A stretch of 64,000 nt of DNA from JAADJA01 sp963840975 (GTDB taxonomy: Bacteria > Bacteroidota > Bacteroidia > Bacteroidales > JAADJA01): the NCBI GenBank assembly GCA_963840975.1, contig CAWJBC010000014.1:53211-117210 (forward strand), read 5' to 3'. Positions 53,142 through 63,184 of the stretch are shown here, one piece after another; position 1 is the stretch's first letter, and every line of letters starts with the position of its first letter. A program made the position numbers and the translations under genes. The notes beneath the pieces are model-generated. The model was not told where the DNA came from. It was given only the letters and a program-made list of their open reading frames with translations, and did no database searches.

Positions 53142-56100
53142 ATGAAAAGTTCAACACAATCAAAACAAAGGTTACTCAATTTAACTTTCGGAATGGCTTT
53201 GATACTGTCATTCCTGTTTATAACGAATAGCTTATTTGCCGGAAAAGGTAAAGATGAAAACAAAAAGAATGACACCATCAAATCGAGCCATGTCAGCGGA
53301 TTGAAATTCCGGAGTATAGGTCCGGCATTTACTTCAGGCAGGATTGCAGATTTTGCCGTTAATCCAAAAAATCACAGTGAATATTATGTAGCTGTAGCTT
53401 CAGGGCATATCTGGAAAACCGTCAATAACGGAACCACTTTCGATCCGGTATTTGATAACTATGGCGCTTATGCAATCGGTTGCCTGGCGATGGATCCAAA
53501 AAATTCCAATGTTGTCTGGGCTGGAACAGGCGAAAATAACCATCAGCGGGCACTGGGTTATGGCGATGGAGTTTATAAAACAACGGATGGCGGCAAATCA
53601 TGGAATAATATGGGTTTGAAAGAATCGCGCCAAATCGGAATGATTGCCATTGATCCCAGGAATACAGATGTGGTTTTTGTAGCAGCCGAAGGTTCGGTGT
53701 GGGGACCCGGCGGAGAGCGGGGACTATACAAAACCGCTGACGGAGGAAAAACATGGGAAAAGGTATTGAATATTTCGGAAAATACGGGTGTAAACAATGT
53801 AATAATGCACCCCTGCAACCCCGATATCATGTTTGCCACATCTGAACAACGCAGGAGACACGTGTTTACCAAAATCGGCGGAGGTCCCGAATCGGCGATT
53901 TACAAATCGGAAGATGCCGGTAAAAACTGGCGCAAACTTGAATCGGGAATTCCGGGAGTTGACAAAGGCGGGATGGGCATTGCCATATCTCCTGTTGATC
54001 CCAACATCGTTTATGCTATCATTGAGGCTGCTATGGGTAAGGGTGGTTTTTTCCGCTCAACAGATATGGGCGAATCATGGGAGAAAATGAGCGATCATCA
54101 GGATGCAGGACAATATTACAACGAAATTTACTGCGATCCGGTAAATGCAAATGTGGTTTATTCAACCGAAACAGTTTCAGCATTTACAGAAGATGGTGGT
54201 AAAACATGGAAAAGTATTGGAAATAACGACCGCCATGTGGATGATCATGCCTTCTGGATTGATCCATCTGATGGCAGGCATTTTATTATCGGAGGTGATG
54301 GTGGAGTTTACGAAACATTTGATAAAGGCGCCACTTATATTCATAAAACCAATTTGCCGGTAACTCAATTTTATCGGGTTGCTGTTGACAATACCGAACC
54401 ATTTTATTGGGTTTATGGTGGCACGCAGGATAACAGCAGTTTTGGAGGACCTTCCAGAAATATTAATACGGATGGTGTTTCAAGTTCTGAATGGGTAACT
54501 ACTTTGGGTGGTGACGGATTTTTTCAGGCAATTGAGCCAACAAACCCCGATATTGTCTATTCCGCTTACCAGTATGGAAATATTTACCGTTATGATAAAA
54601 AGAGTGGTGAATCTATCAACATCAAACCCCAACCCAGAAAAGGGGAAGATACCTACAAATGGAACTGGAATTCTCCATTTATGATCAGCCCCCATTCTCC
54701 TACACGACTGTACCTGGCTGCCAACAAGATATTCAGGACAGATGACCGTGGACAATCGTGGAAGGTGATAAGCGATGATATTACAGCAGGAATTGACCGG
54801 AATAGCTGGCCGGTTATGGATCACTATTGGGGAACGGATGCAGTTGTGAAAGATGTCTCAACCTCATTGTATGGTATGGCAGTTTCAATTGATGAATCAA
54901 GGGTAAAGGAAAACCTGCTTTATATAGGGACCGATGACGGATTAATCCAGGTTACGGAAGATGCCGGCGGGAGTTGGAGAAAGACAGAATCATTTCCGGG
55001 TGTTCCGGCTAATACTTACGTAAGCGATGTCCTTGCTTCAAAATTTGATGAAAATGTAGTTTTCGCTTCATTCGACAATATTTTGCGTGACGATTTTAAA
55101 CCCTATTTGCTGAAAAGTAATGATAAGGGAAAAACCTGGACTTCCATATCAGGAAATCTTCCCGAAAAAGGCACTGTACATACAATCCAGCAAGATTTTA
55201 TCAATCCTGATTTATTGTTTGTGGGTACTGAATTTGGGTGTTTTTTCAGCGTTGACGGAGGTAAAATATGGACACAGCTTAAATCAGGAATCCCAACCAT
55301 TTCGGTAAAAGATATTGCCATTCAGGAAAGGGAGAACGACCTGGTGCTGGCAACTTTCGGTCGCGGTTTTTACATACTTGATGATTATTCACCTTTGCGA
55401 AAATTGAATAAAACTCTGCTGGACTCAACTGCTTACATTTTCTCTGTAAAAGATGCAATGATGTATGTTCAAAAATACAGAGGAGGCTACGGTAGCGGCT
55501 CTAATGTTTATATTGCCGAAAATCCTCCCTTTGGTGCAACTTTCACTTATTACATTAAGGAAACACCAAAAACATTGAAAGATGAAAGAAGGGAAAAGGA
55601 AAAAGATTTGTTTAAAGATAAAAAGCCGATCCCGATTCCGACGATGGATGAGTTAAGAGCAGAAGAAAATGAAATTGAGCCCCACCTGATTTTTACCATT
55701 AAGGATGAAGAAGGAAATGTTGTCAGAAAATTAGCCACAGGTATAAGTGAAGGCATCAACCGTTTGACCTGGAACCTTCGCTATCCGTCAACTTCGCCGG
55801 TTCGCGTCAAGGAGAAGTATGATCCGATGAGTATGGGTGGTAATGGTATGTTTGTCCTTCCTGGGAAATATACGGTATCTATTGCTCAGTTTGTCAGAGG
55901 AGAAATAACAGAATTGGCGGGTCCGGTTGAATTCATTGCAAAACCTTTGAACAACACCACCCTTCCCGCTGAAGACAGGGAGGAGCTTGTTGCATTTCAG
56001 AAAAAACTGGCAGAGTTGGGGAGAATCGTCAGGGGAACGGAAGATTTTGCTTATGACCTGATGGATCGCTTAAGAAGCGATAAGCAAGCTGCTCAGCGCA

Positions 56101-56456
56101 CTCCTGAAGCCGGTCGTGAACTAATGGTCGAAATTGAAAAGGTCGAAGCTGAAATGGACAACATTTTATGGAAATTTAACGGTCAGGAACCCAAGGCAAG
56201 CCAGGAAGAAAACTTACCGGCTCCTCCTTCCATAAACGAAAGGCTGGGTTCTATCATTTATACCCATTATAGTTCGACTGCGGCAATAACTCAAACACAA
56301 AGAGATGTTTATGATATTTTGAAAGAGGAGTTTCCACCGGTATTAAATGAATTGAAAGAAATTTATGACACCAAACTTCCTGCTATAGAAAAGGAACTTG
56401 AGAAATCCGGCGCTCCCTGGACACCCGGAAGAATACCGGAATGGGATATGGATTAG
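53142..56456 (+). CDS. Secreted sortilin/VPS10-type beta-propeller protein, copy 2
   Basis: 1104 residues with a signal peptide (MALILSFLFITNSLFAG). The domain order is the same as the protein at 38325-41432: GLKFRSIGPAFTSGRIADFAV, many Asp-box repeats (VYKTTDGGKSWNNM, LYKTADGGKTWEKV, TEDGGKTWKSI, SVDGGKIWTQL), the segment VKDIAIQERENDLVLATFGRGFYILDD, then an FN3-like region and a long charged helical C-terminus. Paralogous to copy 1 but diverged. No T9SS sorting domain seen. It stands alone, followed after 7 bases by the DUF559 element. Function not established; a surface or periplasmic binding or hydrolytic role is inferred. Confidence 0.85.
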   Translation: MKSSTQSKQRLLNLTFGMALILSFLFITNSLFAGKGKDENKKNDTIKSSHVSGLKFRSIGPAFTSGRIADFAVNPKNHSEYYVAVASGHIWKTVNNGTTFDPVFDNYGAYAIGCLAMDPKNSNVVWAGTGENNHQRALGYGDGVYKTTDGGKSWNNMGLKESRQIGMIAIDPRNTDVVFVAAEGSVWGPGGERGLYKTADGGKTWEKVLNISENTGVNNVIMHPCNPDIMFATSEQRRRHVFTKIGGGPESAIYKSEDAGKNWRKLESGIPGVDKGGMGIAISPVDPNIVYAIIEAAMGKGGFFRSTDMGESWEKMSDHQDAGQYYNEIYCDPVNANVVYSTETVSAFTEDGGKTWKSIGNNDRHVDDHAFWIDPSDGRHFIIGGDGGVYETFDKGATYIHKTNLPVTQFYRVAVDNTEPFYWVYGGTQDNSSFGGPSRNINTDGVSSSEWVTTLGGDGFFQAIEPTNPDIVYSAYQYGNIYRYDKKSGESINIKPQPRKGEDTYKWNWNSPFMISPHSPTRLYLAANKIFRTDDRGQSWKVISDDITAGIDRNSWPVMDHYWGTDAVVKDVSTSLYGMAVSIDESRVKENLLYIGTDDGLIQVTEDAGGSWRKTESFPGVPANTYVSDVLASKFDENVVFASFDNILRDDFKPYLLKSNDKGKTWTSISGNLPEKGTVHTIQQDFINPDLLFVGTEFGCFFSVDGGKIWTQLKSGIPTISVKDIAIQERENDLVLATFGRGFYILDDYSPLRKLNKTLLDSTAYIFSVKDAMMYVQKYRGGYGSGSNVYIAENPPFGATFTYYIKETPKTLKDERREKEKDLFKDKKPIPIPTMDELRAEENEIEPHLIFTIKDEEGNVVRKLATGISEGINRLTWNLRYPSTSPVRVKEKYDPMSMGGNGMFVLPGKYTVSIAQFVRGEITELAGPVEFIAKPLNNTTLPAEDREELVAFQKKLAELGRIVRGTEDFAYDLMDRLRSDKQAAQRTPEAGRELMVEIEKVEAEMDNILWKFNGQEPKASQEENLPAPPSINERLGSIIYTHYSSTAAITQTQRDVYDILKEEFPPVLNELKEIYDTKLPAIEKELEKSGAPWTPGRIPEWDMD

Positions 56457-56463
56457 TTGAACT

Positions 56464-56911
56464 GAATCCCCCTTTGAAGGGGGTTGGGGGATGTAACTAA
56501 ACTAAATGGCAAGAAATATTATTATTCCTTATAACCCAAAATTAAAGCAGTACGCAAGGTATTTACGGAATAACAGTACCCTGTCCGAAATCCTATTATG
56601 GAGACAAATAAAAGGTAAGGCATTGGGTGTAGAATTTCACAGGCAGGTGCCGATTGACGAATTTATCGTTGACTTCTATTGCCATGAATTAAAGCTGGCA
56701 ATTGAAATTGATGGAATTAGCCATGATTTTAGGTATGAATATGATCATAGAAGACAAGGAAAGTTGGAAGAATCAGGAGTGCGATTCATCAGATTTGATG
56801 ATCGGGAGGTCAAAAATAATATCTTCAGTGTACTTTTGGAACTTCAGCAAAAAATCGAGGAACTTGAAAAATAAGAAAAACATCCCCCCAGCCCCCTTCA
56901 AAGGGGGAGTG
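56464..56911. mobile_element. DUF559 gene cassette bounded by inverted repeats
   Basis: Terminal arms at 56464-56494 and 56880-56911 are inverted copies of about 31 bp (CCCCCTTTGAAGGGGG followed by TTGGGGGATGT in the left arm). Each arm is itself palindromic with a 7-bp stem. They enclose one gene of 122 codons. DUF559 genes are often found in such settings across bacteria and are thought to be mobile endonuclease-like genes. The right arm overlaps the apparent start of the NamZ-like gene. Confidence 0.8.
56506..56874 (+). CDS. DUF559 family endonuclease-domain protein
   Basis: 122 residues, the usual length. LKQYARYLRNNSTLSEILLW opens the domain, then EFHRQVPIDEFIVDFYCHELKLAIEIDGISHD, with the Asp and Glu-x-Asp-G pattern of Vsr/PD-(D/E)xK-like nucleases, and VRFIRFDDREV near the end. 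DNA cleavage has not been shown for the family, to my knowledge; mobility is inferred from the inverted repeats around it. It ends 5 bases before the right arm. Confidence 0.88.
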   Translation: MARNIIIPYNPKLKQYARYLRNNSTLSEILLWRQIKGKALGVEFHRQVPIDEFIVDFYCHELKLAIEIDGISHDFRYEYDHRRQGKLEESGVRFIRFDDREVKNNIFSVLLELQQKIEELEK

Positions 56912-58111
56912 AGAAACGTGACCCTGATAATTTGTTGGATTGCTTTTTTCAGTATTATTACACCAATTGGATGTATTACGGGGCAGGAATCTGACAATAA
57001 AAATATTATTGTCGGAGCTGAACGAACAGAAATTTATTTCCCTCTGGTAAAGGGAAAACGAATCGGCATCGTTGCAAACCAAACATCTCTTATCGGGGAA
57101 ATTCACCTTGTAGATAGCCTTCTGAATGCAGGATTTAATGTTGTAAAGGCTTTTGGACCGGAGCATGGTTTCAGAGGCGATGCCGGAGCCGGTGAGGAAA
57201 TTAAAAGCAATGTTGATTCCAAAACAGGTATCCCGGTTGTTTCGCTGTATGGTAAAAACAAAAAACCAACACCGGAGGATTTAGCAGGTATTGAAATAAT
57301 GATCTTTGATATTCAGGATGTGGGTGCAAGGTTTTATACCTATATCTCCACCATGACTTATGTGATGCAAGCCTGCGCCGAAAACAACATCCCTTTGATC
57401 ATTCTTGACCGTCCGAATCCTCATGGCGACTATGTTGATGGCCCGGTTCTTGAGCCTGCCTACGCTTCTTTTGTCGGGTTGCACCCTGTTCCGGTAGTAT
57501 ATGGAATGACTATGGGTGAGTATGCAATGATGGTGAATGGAGAATTTTGGTTAAAGGACAGTATTCAATGTGATGTGAAAGTAGTTACTCTTGAAAATTA
57601 TGATCATAAAAGCAGATATGAATTGCCCGTGCTTCCCTCGCCCAATTTGCCAAATAATGTTGCGATACAGCTTTATCCATCATTATGTTTTTTTGAGGGA
57701 ACCATCATGAGCGTGGGAAGAGGAACCGAATTTCCATTTCAGGTGATTGGCCATCCTGATTTTTTATTGGGGAGTTTTGTCTTTACTCCTGAAGATATAC
57801 CTGATAAAGCAATGAATCCGCCACACGAAGGTAGACCATGTTATGGATTTAACCTAAGTGAGTATGAAAGCAATGCTGTTCAAAAAGATCGAAAACTGAA
57901 TTTATTTTACCTTTTGGAAATGTACAGATATTTTGAATCAAAGGGCGAATTTTTCAATTCATTCTTTGATAAACTTGCCGGGACTGACAGATTAAGGAAG
58001 CAAATCGAGGCAGGTGAAACAGAAGAAATGATCAGGCAAAGCTGGCAAAATGAACTGAACGATTTTAAAAAACTCAGAAAAAAGTATTTACTTTACCCTG
58101 ATTTTGAATAA
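56909..58111 (+). CDS. namZ: NamZ-like exo-beta-N-acetylmuramidase (DUF1343) lipoprotein
   Basis: About 400 residues. DUF1343 is the family in which NamZ, an exo-acting beta-N-acetylmuramidase (GH171), was found. Visible are KRIGIVANQTSLIG, FGPEHGFRGDAGAGEE, PVVSLYGKNKKPTPEDL, MIFDIQDVGARFYTYISTM and LDRPNPHGDYVDGP, all family hallmarks. The leader (TLIICWIAFFSIITPIGC) is lipoprotein-like. There is no ATG near it: the likely starts are GTG 56909, which is the last codon of the inserted inverted repeat, or GTG 56918. The frame stays open further upstream inside the DUF559 gene, but that part is a by-product. The original start may have been displaced by the insertion. Confidence 0.85.
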   Translation: MRNVTLIICWIAFFSIITPIGCITGQESDNKNIIVGAERTEIYFPLVKGKRIGIVANQTSLIGEIHLVDSLLNAGFNVVKAFGPEHGFRGDAGAGEEIKSNVDSKTGIPVVSLYGKNKKPTPEDLAGIEIMIFDIQDVGARFYTYISTMTYVMQACAENNIPLIILDRPNPHGDYVDGPVLEPAYASFVGLHPVPVVYGMTMGEYAMMVNGEFWLKDSIQCDVKVVTLENYDHKSRYELPVLPSPNLPNNVAIQLYPSLCFFEGTIMSVGRGTEFPFQVIGHPDFLLGSFVFTPEDIPDKAMNPPHEGRPCYGFNLSEYESNAVQKDRKLNLFYLLEMYRYFESKGEFFNSFFDKLAGTDRLRKQIEAGETEEMIRQSWQNELNDFKKLRKKYLLYPDFE

Positions 58112-58116
58112 TCAAA

Positions 58117-58148
58117 GACCTGTTAGGGTTTTTTCAACCTAACAGGTC
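58117..58148. repeat. Palindromic GACCTGTTAGG element
   Basis: GACCTGTTAGG and CCTAACAGGTC (11-bp perfect arms) flank a loop of GTTTTTTCAA, directly after the NamZ-like stop codon. A hairpin of this sequence type recurs in Bacteroidota genomes. It has no T-tract, so transcription termination is uncertain. Confidence 0.8.
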
Positions 58149-58189
58149 GAATATAAGATTTCTTAGGTCGTTAATTTTTATCATTAAGT

Positions 58190-61100
58190 ATGAAAAAGTT
58201 TGTAGTAATCGCGTTATCAGCGTTATTTACCGTTTCGTCGTTATTTTCTCAGTCAACCAAAGAGGAGGAACTAAAAAAGAATGGTGAAATTTATTTTAAG
58301 TTTGAAATTGGCAATATGAAAGACATCTCATGGCTTACAAATATGATCTCAATTGATGATGTAAAAAAAAATGTGGTATTTGCTTTTGCCAATGAAAAGG
58401 AAATAAATGAATTAGAAGCTACAGGTATTCCTTATACCATACTGCCACATCCCAACGAAGGATTTGACCCGGTGATGAAGGATTATGATGAAATAAAAAA
58501 CAGTAAAGCCTGGGATGCATATCCAACCTATTCAGCTTATGTTGCCCAGATGTACCAGTTTGAAGCCAGTTATCCCGGACTTTGTGATGTATTCAGCATT
58601 GGACAAACGGTTGAGGGAAGAGAACTTTTGGTTGCAAAAATATCGGATAATGTAGGAGTGGATGAGGCAGAACCTGAATTTTTTTACACATCAAGTATTC
58701 ATGGTGATGAACTCACAGGCTATGTGCTCATGTTAAGACTGATTGATTCGTTGTTGACCACTTATTCCACATCAACCAACATAGCTAATCTGGTGAACAA
58801 CATTGAGATTTATATTAATCCCCTTGCAAATCCTGATGGAACTTATGCCGGAGGCAATAATTCAGTTTCAAGTGCAACAAGATACAATGCTAATGGCTAT
58901 GACCTGAACCGTAACTATCGCGATGTAATTTCCGGTTTAAATCCTAACACTCAACCCGAAACATTTGTTTTCATGAATTTTGCTGAAAGCCGGCATTTCG
59001 TAATGAGCGCCAATTTTCATGGTGGTGCTGAAGTAGCAAATTACCCCTGGGATAGGTGGTCACATCTGACTGCGGATGACAACTGGTGGCAATATGTTTG
59101 CCACGAATATGCCGACATGGCACAGGCAAACTCTCCTGCCGGATATCTTGAAGATTATAATGATGGCATTACCAATGGCTATGCCTGGTATTCAATTAGT
59201 GGCGGCAGACAGGACTATATGAACTATTTTCAGCAATGTCGTGAACTGACCCTGGAAATTTCCGGCGTTAAATTGATTCCTGCCGCTCAATTACCGGCTC
59301 ACTGGAATTACAACAGAAAGTCTTTGCTAAATTACCTCGATCAATGCAGGTACGGAATAAGGGGTATGATAACTGATGCCACGACCGGTGCGCCCATAGA
59401 AGATGCTGAGGTTTACGTTCTGAACCACGAATTAGATAGTTCATGGGTCTATTCATCTCCTGCAGGAAATTACCATCGGTTGTTAAATGCAGGAACATAT
59501 AGCGTGCGAGTTTCCGCGCCTTGTTATCAAACCCAAATATTCAACAACCTCACAGTGCAAAATAAAAATGCCACGGTTTTGAATGTGCAGCTTACAAGCG
59601 ACCCTATTGATTTTGGTGCAAATAAAACTACTGTTTCGAATGGTGAAAATGTAAACTTTACTGATCTTTCATGTAATAATCCTCTCACTTGGAACTGGAC
59701 TTTTACCGGTCCTGGTTCTCCGACATTTGTTTTGGGTACCACCAATCTTTCACAAAATCCGGTAGTGCAATTTGCCAATGCTGGCTCATATACTGTTTCC
59801 CTTACAACTACCAGTAGTTCAGGAAGCAATACCGAAACAAAGAATAACTATATCAATGTGGTAAGTTGCACAATAACCAGCTTTCCCTGGACAGAAGGTT
59901 TTGAAAACGCTGGCAATATTCCCAACTGCTGGTCGCAGGAATATGTTACCAACACCCAGAACTGGACTTACCAGAACGGCGGATATAGCGGGCATCCTGC
60001 TGCTGCGCATTCCGGAAGCTATAATGCTTATTTCTATTATGCAGGAACCACCGCCAGGGTTACACGACTTGTAAGCCCTCAATTGAACTTAGCAGTTATC
60101 ACAAATCCTGTCTTAACCTTTTGGCATACGCAGGCATTATGGTCGTCTGACCAGGATGAATTAAGGATTTATTATAAAACAAGTTCAGGCGGAGCCTGGA
60201 CATTATTACAAACTTATACAAACAGCATAACTTCATGGATACAGGAAACCATTAATTTACCAAATGGAACCAATACATATTATATCGCTTTCCAAGGAAC
60301 TGCTAAATATGGCTATGGAGTGTGCCTTGATGATATTACGGTGAATGGAACAATGATTTCACCACCGGTTGCTAACTTTATAGCTAATATTACCGAACCA
60401 AATATCGGCGAGACGGTTACATTTACTGATCAATCAATCAATAATCCCACTTCATGGGCATGGAATTTCAATCCGGTAACTGTAACTTATGTAGGTGGTA
60501 CGAATCCTAATTCTCAGAACCCACAGGTGCAATTTGATGCTGCCGGAAACTATACGGTTAATTTAATTGCAACAAATATTGCAGGCAGTGATTCGGAACA
60601 AAAAACAGATTATATAATTGTTCAAAGTCCCGATTTTTATGTTGATATAAAAGTAATGCTCGAAGGTCCATTTAATAATTCAGGAATGAATACCGAAATT
60701 GCCGGATTAATTGATTTTCCTTTATCTCAGCCCTACTCGGTGTATCCGTGGAGTTATGCAGGTACGGAAAATGTCACTGTTGTACCACCCGATGCAGTGG
60801 ATTGGGTTTTGATCGAATTGAGGGATGCCCTTACAGCGGAAACAGCCAATGAAGGTACAAGAATTGCCAGGCAAGCAGCCTTTCTTTTAAGTGATGGTTC
60901 TATGGCAGGGTTGGATGGTATTTCAAATCCTCAGTTTTCCAATTTAATTGCAAATCAATTGTTCGTTGTGATCTGGCATAGGAATCACCTTGGCGTTTTG
61001 TCCGCATTCCCACTCATGAAAACAGGCGACATCTATTTTTATGATTTTACATCAGGTGTGGGTCAGGCATACGGAATTGATGCTCAAAAATACTTAGCCG

Positions 61101-61300
61101 ATGGAATTTACGGTTTGTGGGGTGGGGATGCTTATGCTGACGGAGTTGTTGATGATCTGGATAAAACGATTTCGTGGCAAACAGATTCCGGTACAACCGG
61201 CTATTTATCATCCGATCTTAATCTGGACGGGCAATCCGACAACAAGGATAAAAACCAGGTGTGGCTTCCGAACAAGGAGAAAGGCGCTCAAATGCCTTAA
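58190..61300 (+). CDS. Secreted M14 zinc carboxypeptidase with PKD domains
   Basis: 1036 residues with a signal peptide (FVVIALSALFTVSSLFSQ). The M14 domain at about residues 110-370 has the zinc ligands His171 and Glu174 in SSIHGDELTG and His277 in ANFHGGAEV, YDLNRNYRD for substrate binding, and the catalytic Glu356 in RELTLEISG. A carboxypeptidase regulatory-like domain follows (GMITDATTGAPIEDAEV), then two PKD domains, a MAM/jelly-roll-like segment (FPWTEGFENAGNIPNCWSQ) and a C-terminal Asp-rich region (DGVVDDLDK, DLNLDGQSDNKDKN) like dockerin or EF-hand loops. No classical T9SS domain closes it. Probably an extracellular peptidase. Confidence 0.88.
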   Translation: MKKFVVIALSALFTVSSLFSQSTKEEELKKNGEIYFKFEIGNMKDISWLTNMISIDDVKKNVVFAFANEKEINELEATGIPYTILPHPNEGFDPVMKDYDEIKNSKAWDAYPTYSAYVAQMYQFEASYPGLCDVFSIGQTVEGRELLVAKISDNVGVDEAEPEFFYTSSIHGDELTGYVLMLRLIDSLLTTYSTSTNIANLVNNIEIYINPLANPDGTYAGGNNSVSSATRYNANGYDLNRNYRDVISGLNPNTQPETFVFMNFAESRHFVMSANFHGGAEVANYPWDRWSHLTADDNWWQYVCHEYADMAQANSPAGYLEDYNDGITNGYAWYSISGGRQDYMNYFQQCRELTLEISGVKLIPAAQLPAHWNYNRKSLLNYLDQCRYGIRGMITDATTGAPIEDAEVYVLNHELDSSWVYSSPAGNYHRLLNAGTYSVRVSAPCYQTQIFNNLTVQNKNATVLNVQLTSDPIDFGANKTTVSNGENVNFTDLSCNNPLTWNWTFTGPGSPTFVLGTTNLSQNPVVQFANAGSYTVSLTTTSSSGSNTETKNNYINVVSCTITSFPWTEGFENAGNIPNCWSQEYVTNTQNWTYQNGGYSGHPAAAHSGSYNAYFYYAGTTARVTRLVSPQLNLAVITNPVLTFWHTQALWSSDQDELRIYYKTSSGGAWTLLQTYTNSITSWIQETINLPNGTNTYYIAFQGTAKYGYGVCLDDITVNGTMISPPVANFIANITEPNIGETVTFTDQSINNPTSWAWNFNPVTVTYVGGTNPNSQNPQVQFDAAGNYTVNLIATNIAGSDSEQKTDYIIVQSPDFYVDIKVMLEGPFNNSGMNTEIAGLIDFPLSQPYSVYPWSYAGTENVTVVPPDAVDWVLIELRDALTAETANEGTRIARQAAFLLSDGSMAGLDGISNPQFSNLIANQLFVVIWHRNHLGVLSAFPLMKTGDIYFYDFTSGVGQAYGIDAQKYLADGIYGLWGGDAYADGVVDDLDKTISWQTDSGTTGYLSSDLNLDGQSDNKDKNQVWLPNKEKGAQMP

Positions 61301-61334
61301 TTAGGGTTGAACCTGATTGGCATCAAGCCTGTTT

Positions 61335-63091
61335 TTATTGTACAATAAGTTTTTTGACAACCGGATGATTGCCTCTTAAAAAACAGACAATATAGATCCC
61401 CGGATTCAGTCTGACATTCCTGCTGTCTTTCAGGTTCCAGCTAAGATCATGTTTGCCTTTTGATTGCATATCTGAAAACAAAGTTGTTAAAATTTTTCCC
61501 TGCAAGTCCCTGATCTGAATTTCAACGAAAGACCGATCATTCATCGTAAAGTTAATGTTAACCTGTTCTGAAGCCGGATTGGGATAAAGGGCAAGACAAT
61601 ATTCCTTGTCAAAATCATATTCGGTAATGCCTGAGATGATTAAGCTTGTATTGACCGTTTGGTTTACACTCACATTGGTTTGCTTAAAAGAATAAAACAT
61701 CCAATGCACAATCAGGGAATCTACAACCGTTGCGTCTCCCAATCCGAAAAATTGTACCACATCATTCTGTCCGCCTTGTCCGCCTCCACTTTGTGTATTT
61801 ACTTCACGCATTTGCATTATTGTTTGTCCATATATGATCGCATATACATAAACTTTAGCACCAATGGCTTGTGTGTTATGATATAAGGCATCGCCATCCA
61901 ACTTTACCTTTAGCCAGTTATTGTCGTTTCCGTCATTCAGGAAAAAGGAATTGTTACCCCCGAAATAATTGTTTTTTGCAGTAAATATATCCAGGTCACC
62001 ATCATTGTCTGCATCAGCCCATGCGAGTCCTTCGGTGTAGTTGCCATTGCTGACAAAGCTATTGGTTAACACTTTTTCAAAATTGCCCGCACCATCATTT
62101 TTGAACAATAAATTCTGTCCGTCGTACCCACCAACCGCAAGATCAAGATCACCATCCTTGTCATAATCACCCCAGGCGCTTCCTGATGACCAGGTGGCTT
62201 CATTTACCAACGGACTATCGGTTACTTTTGTAAAAGCTCCATTGCCATGGTTGATGTAAAACCAGTTGACATAAGTGCCAAGCTGGCCGGTTGACACGAA
62301 TAAATCGAGGTCACCATCATTATCACAATCTCCCCAACTGGCGCCTGAACAACTTGAAACATCTGTGATAAAAGGATCCTCAGCAACCTTTGTAAAAGTT
62401 CCGTCACCGTTGTTGTGATAAAGGTTACTTAAAGAACCTGAATTTGCTACATACAAATCAGGATAATTGTCATTGTCATAATCGCCCCAGGCACAACCGC
62501 TGGAGTTTGCATATATCAGTAACTATTGCGCCGGTAGTGATTTTTTCAAACTCACCCTCTCCTGATCCTTTGTACAGAAAATTCTGCTGGTCGCGGTTGG
62601 CAACGTACAGATCGGGCCAGCCATCCAGGTTGTAATCAGCCCATGCTGCTCCAACTGATTTTCCACCATTCGTAACAATTGGTCCGGTGGTTACCTTTTC
62701 AAACGTACCGTCTCCGTTACCCAGGTATAGAAAATTATTTTCGTTGTGATTGGCTACAAATATATCCGGAAGGCCATCTCCGTTTACATCTGCCGACGAG
62801 CAGGCATAGGAACTCCCGCCATCATTTACAACAGCACCTTCTGTTATTTTTTCGAAAGAACCATCACCATTGTTTATATACAAAAAATTAAGTTTTCCGT
62901 TGTTACCGTCATTGTTTACAACGTATAAATCCGGGAAATTGTCATTGTTAAAATCCATCCATGACATGCCGTAATTCCAGCCACCATCATTTACAATGGC
63001 TCCAGCAGTTACTCTTGGTGAAACTCACTTCCTGCGAAAGTGAAACCAGGCTTATTAAAGCGAAAATGAAAGAAACATTAATCTTTTTCAT
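61335..63091 (-). pseudogene. FG-GAP repeat protein with T9SS sorting domain, two frameshifts
   Basis: The protein begins at ATG 63091 with a signal peptide (INVSFIFALISLVSLSQ). After about 30 codons the reading must shift near 63015 (an extra A in CCAAGAG on the minus strand) to continue RVTAGAIVNDGGWNYG and the VCBS/FG-GAP repeats (NNDNFPDLYVVNND, NGDGLPDIFVANHN). It must shift again at 62511-62516, in an ATATAT tract, to reach WGDYDNDNYPDLYVANSG and the remaining repeats. The last part has LYPNPASEQVNINF and ends GIYIVCFLRGNHPVVKKLIVQ, a T9SS type A sorting domain. Restored, it has about 580 residues. It is either a decayed gene or a region with sequencing errors. Confidence 0.8.
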
Positions 63092-63184
63092 GATTGTATG
63101 ATTTTTATGGATTCATGGAACATTAATAAATTCAGTACTCAGCCTTAAATGGTATTAAAGGAATTCAAAATTATAGAAACATCC

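Noticed and set aside
56702..56908. N-terminal extension of the NamZ-like protein from an ATG inside the DUF559 gene
   Set aside because: It overlaps a conserved DUF559 coding frame and the inverted repeat. The lipoprotein leader begins only after 56909.
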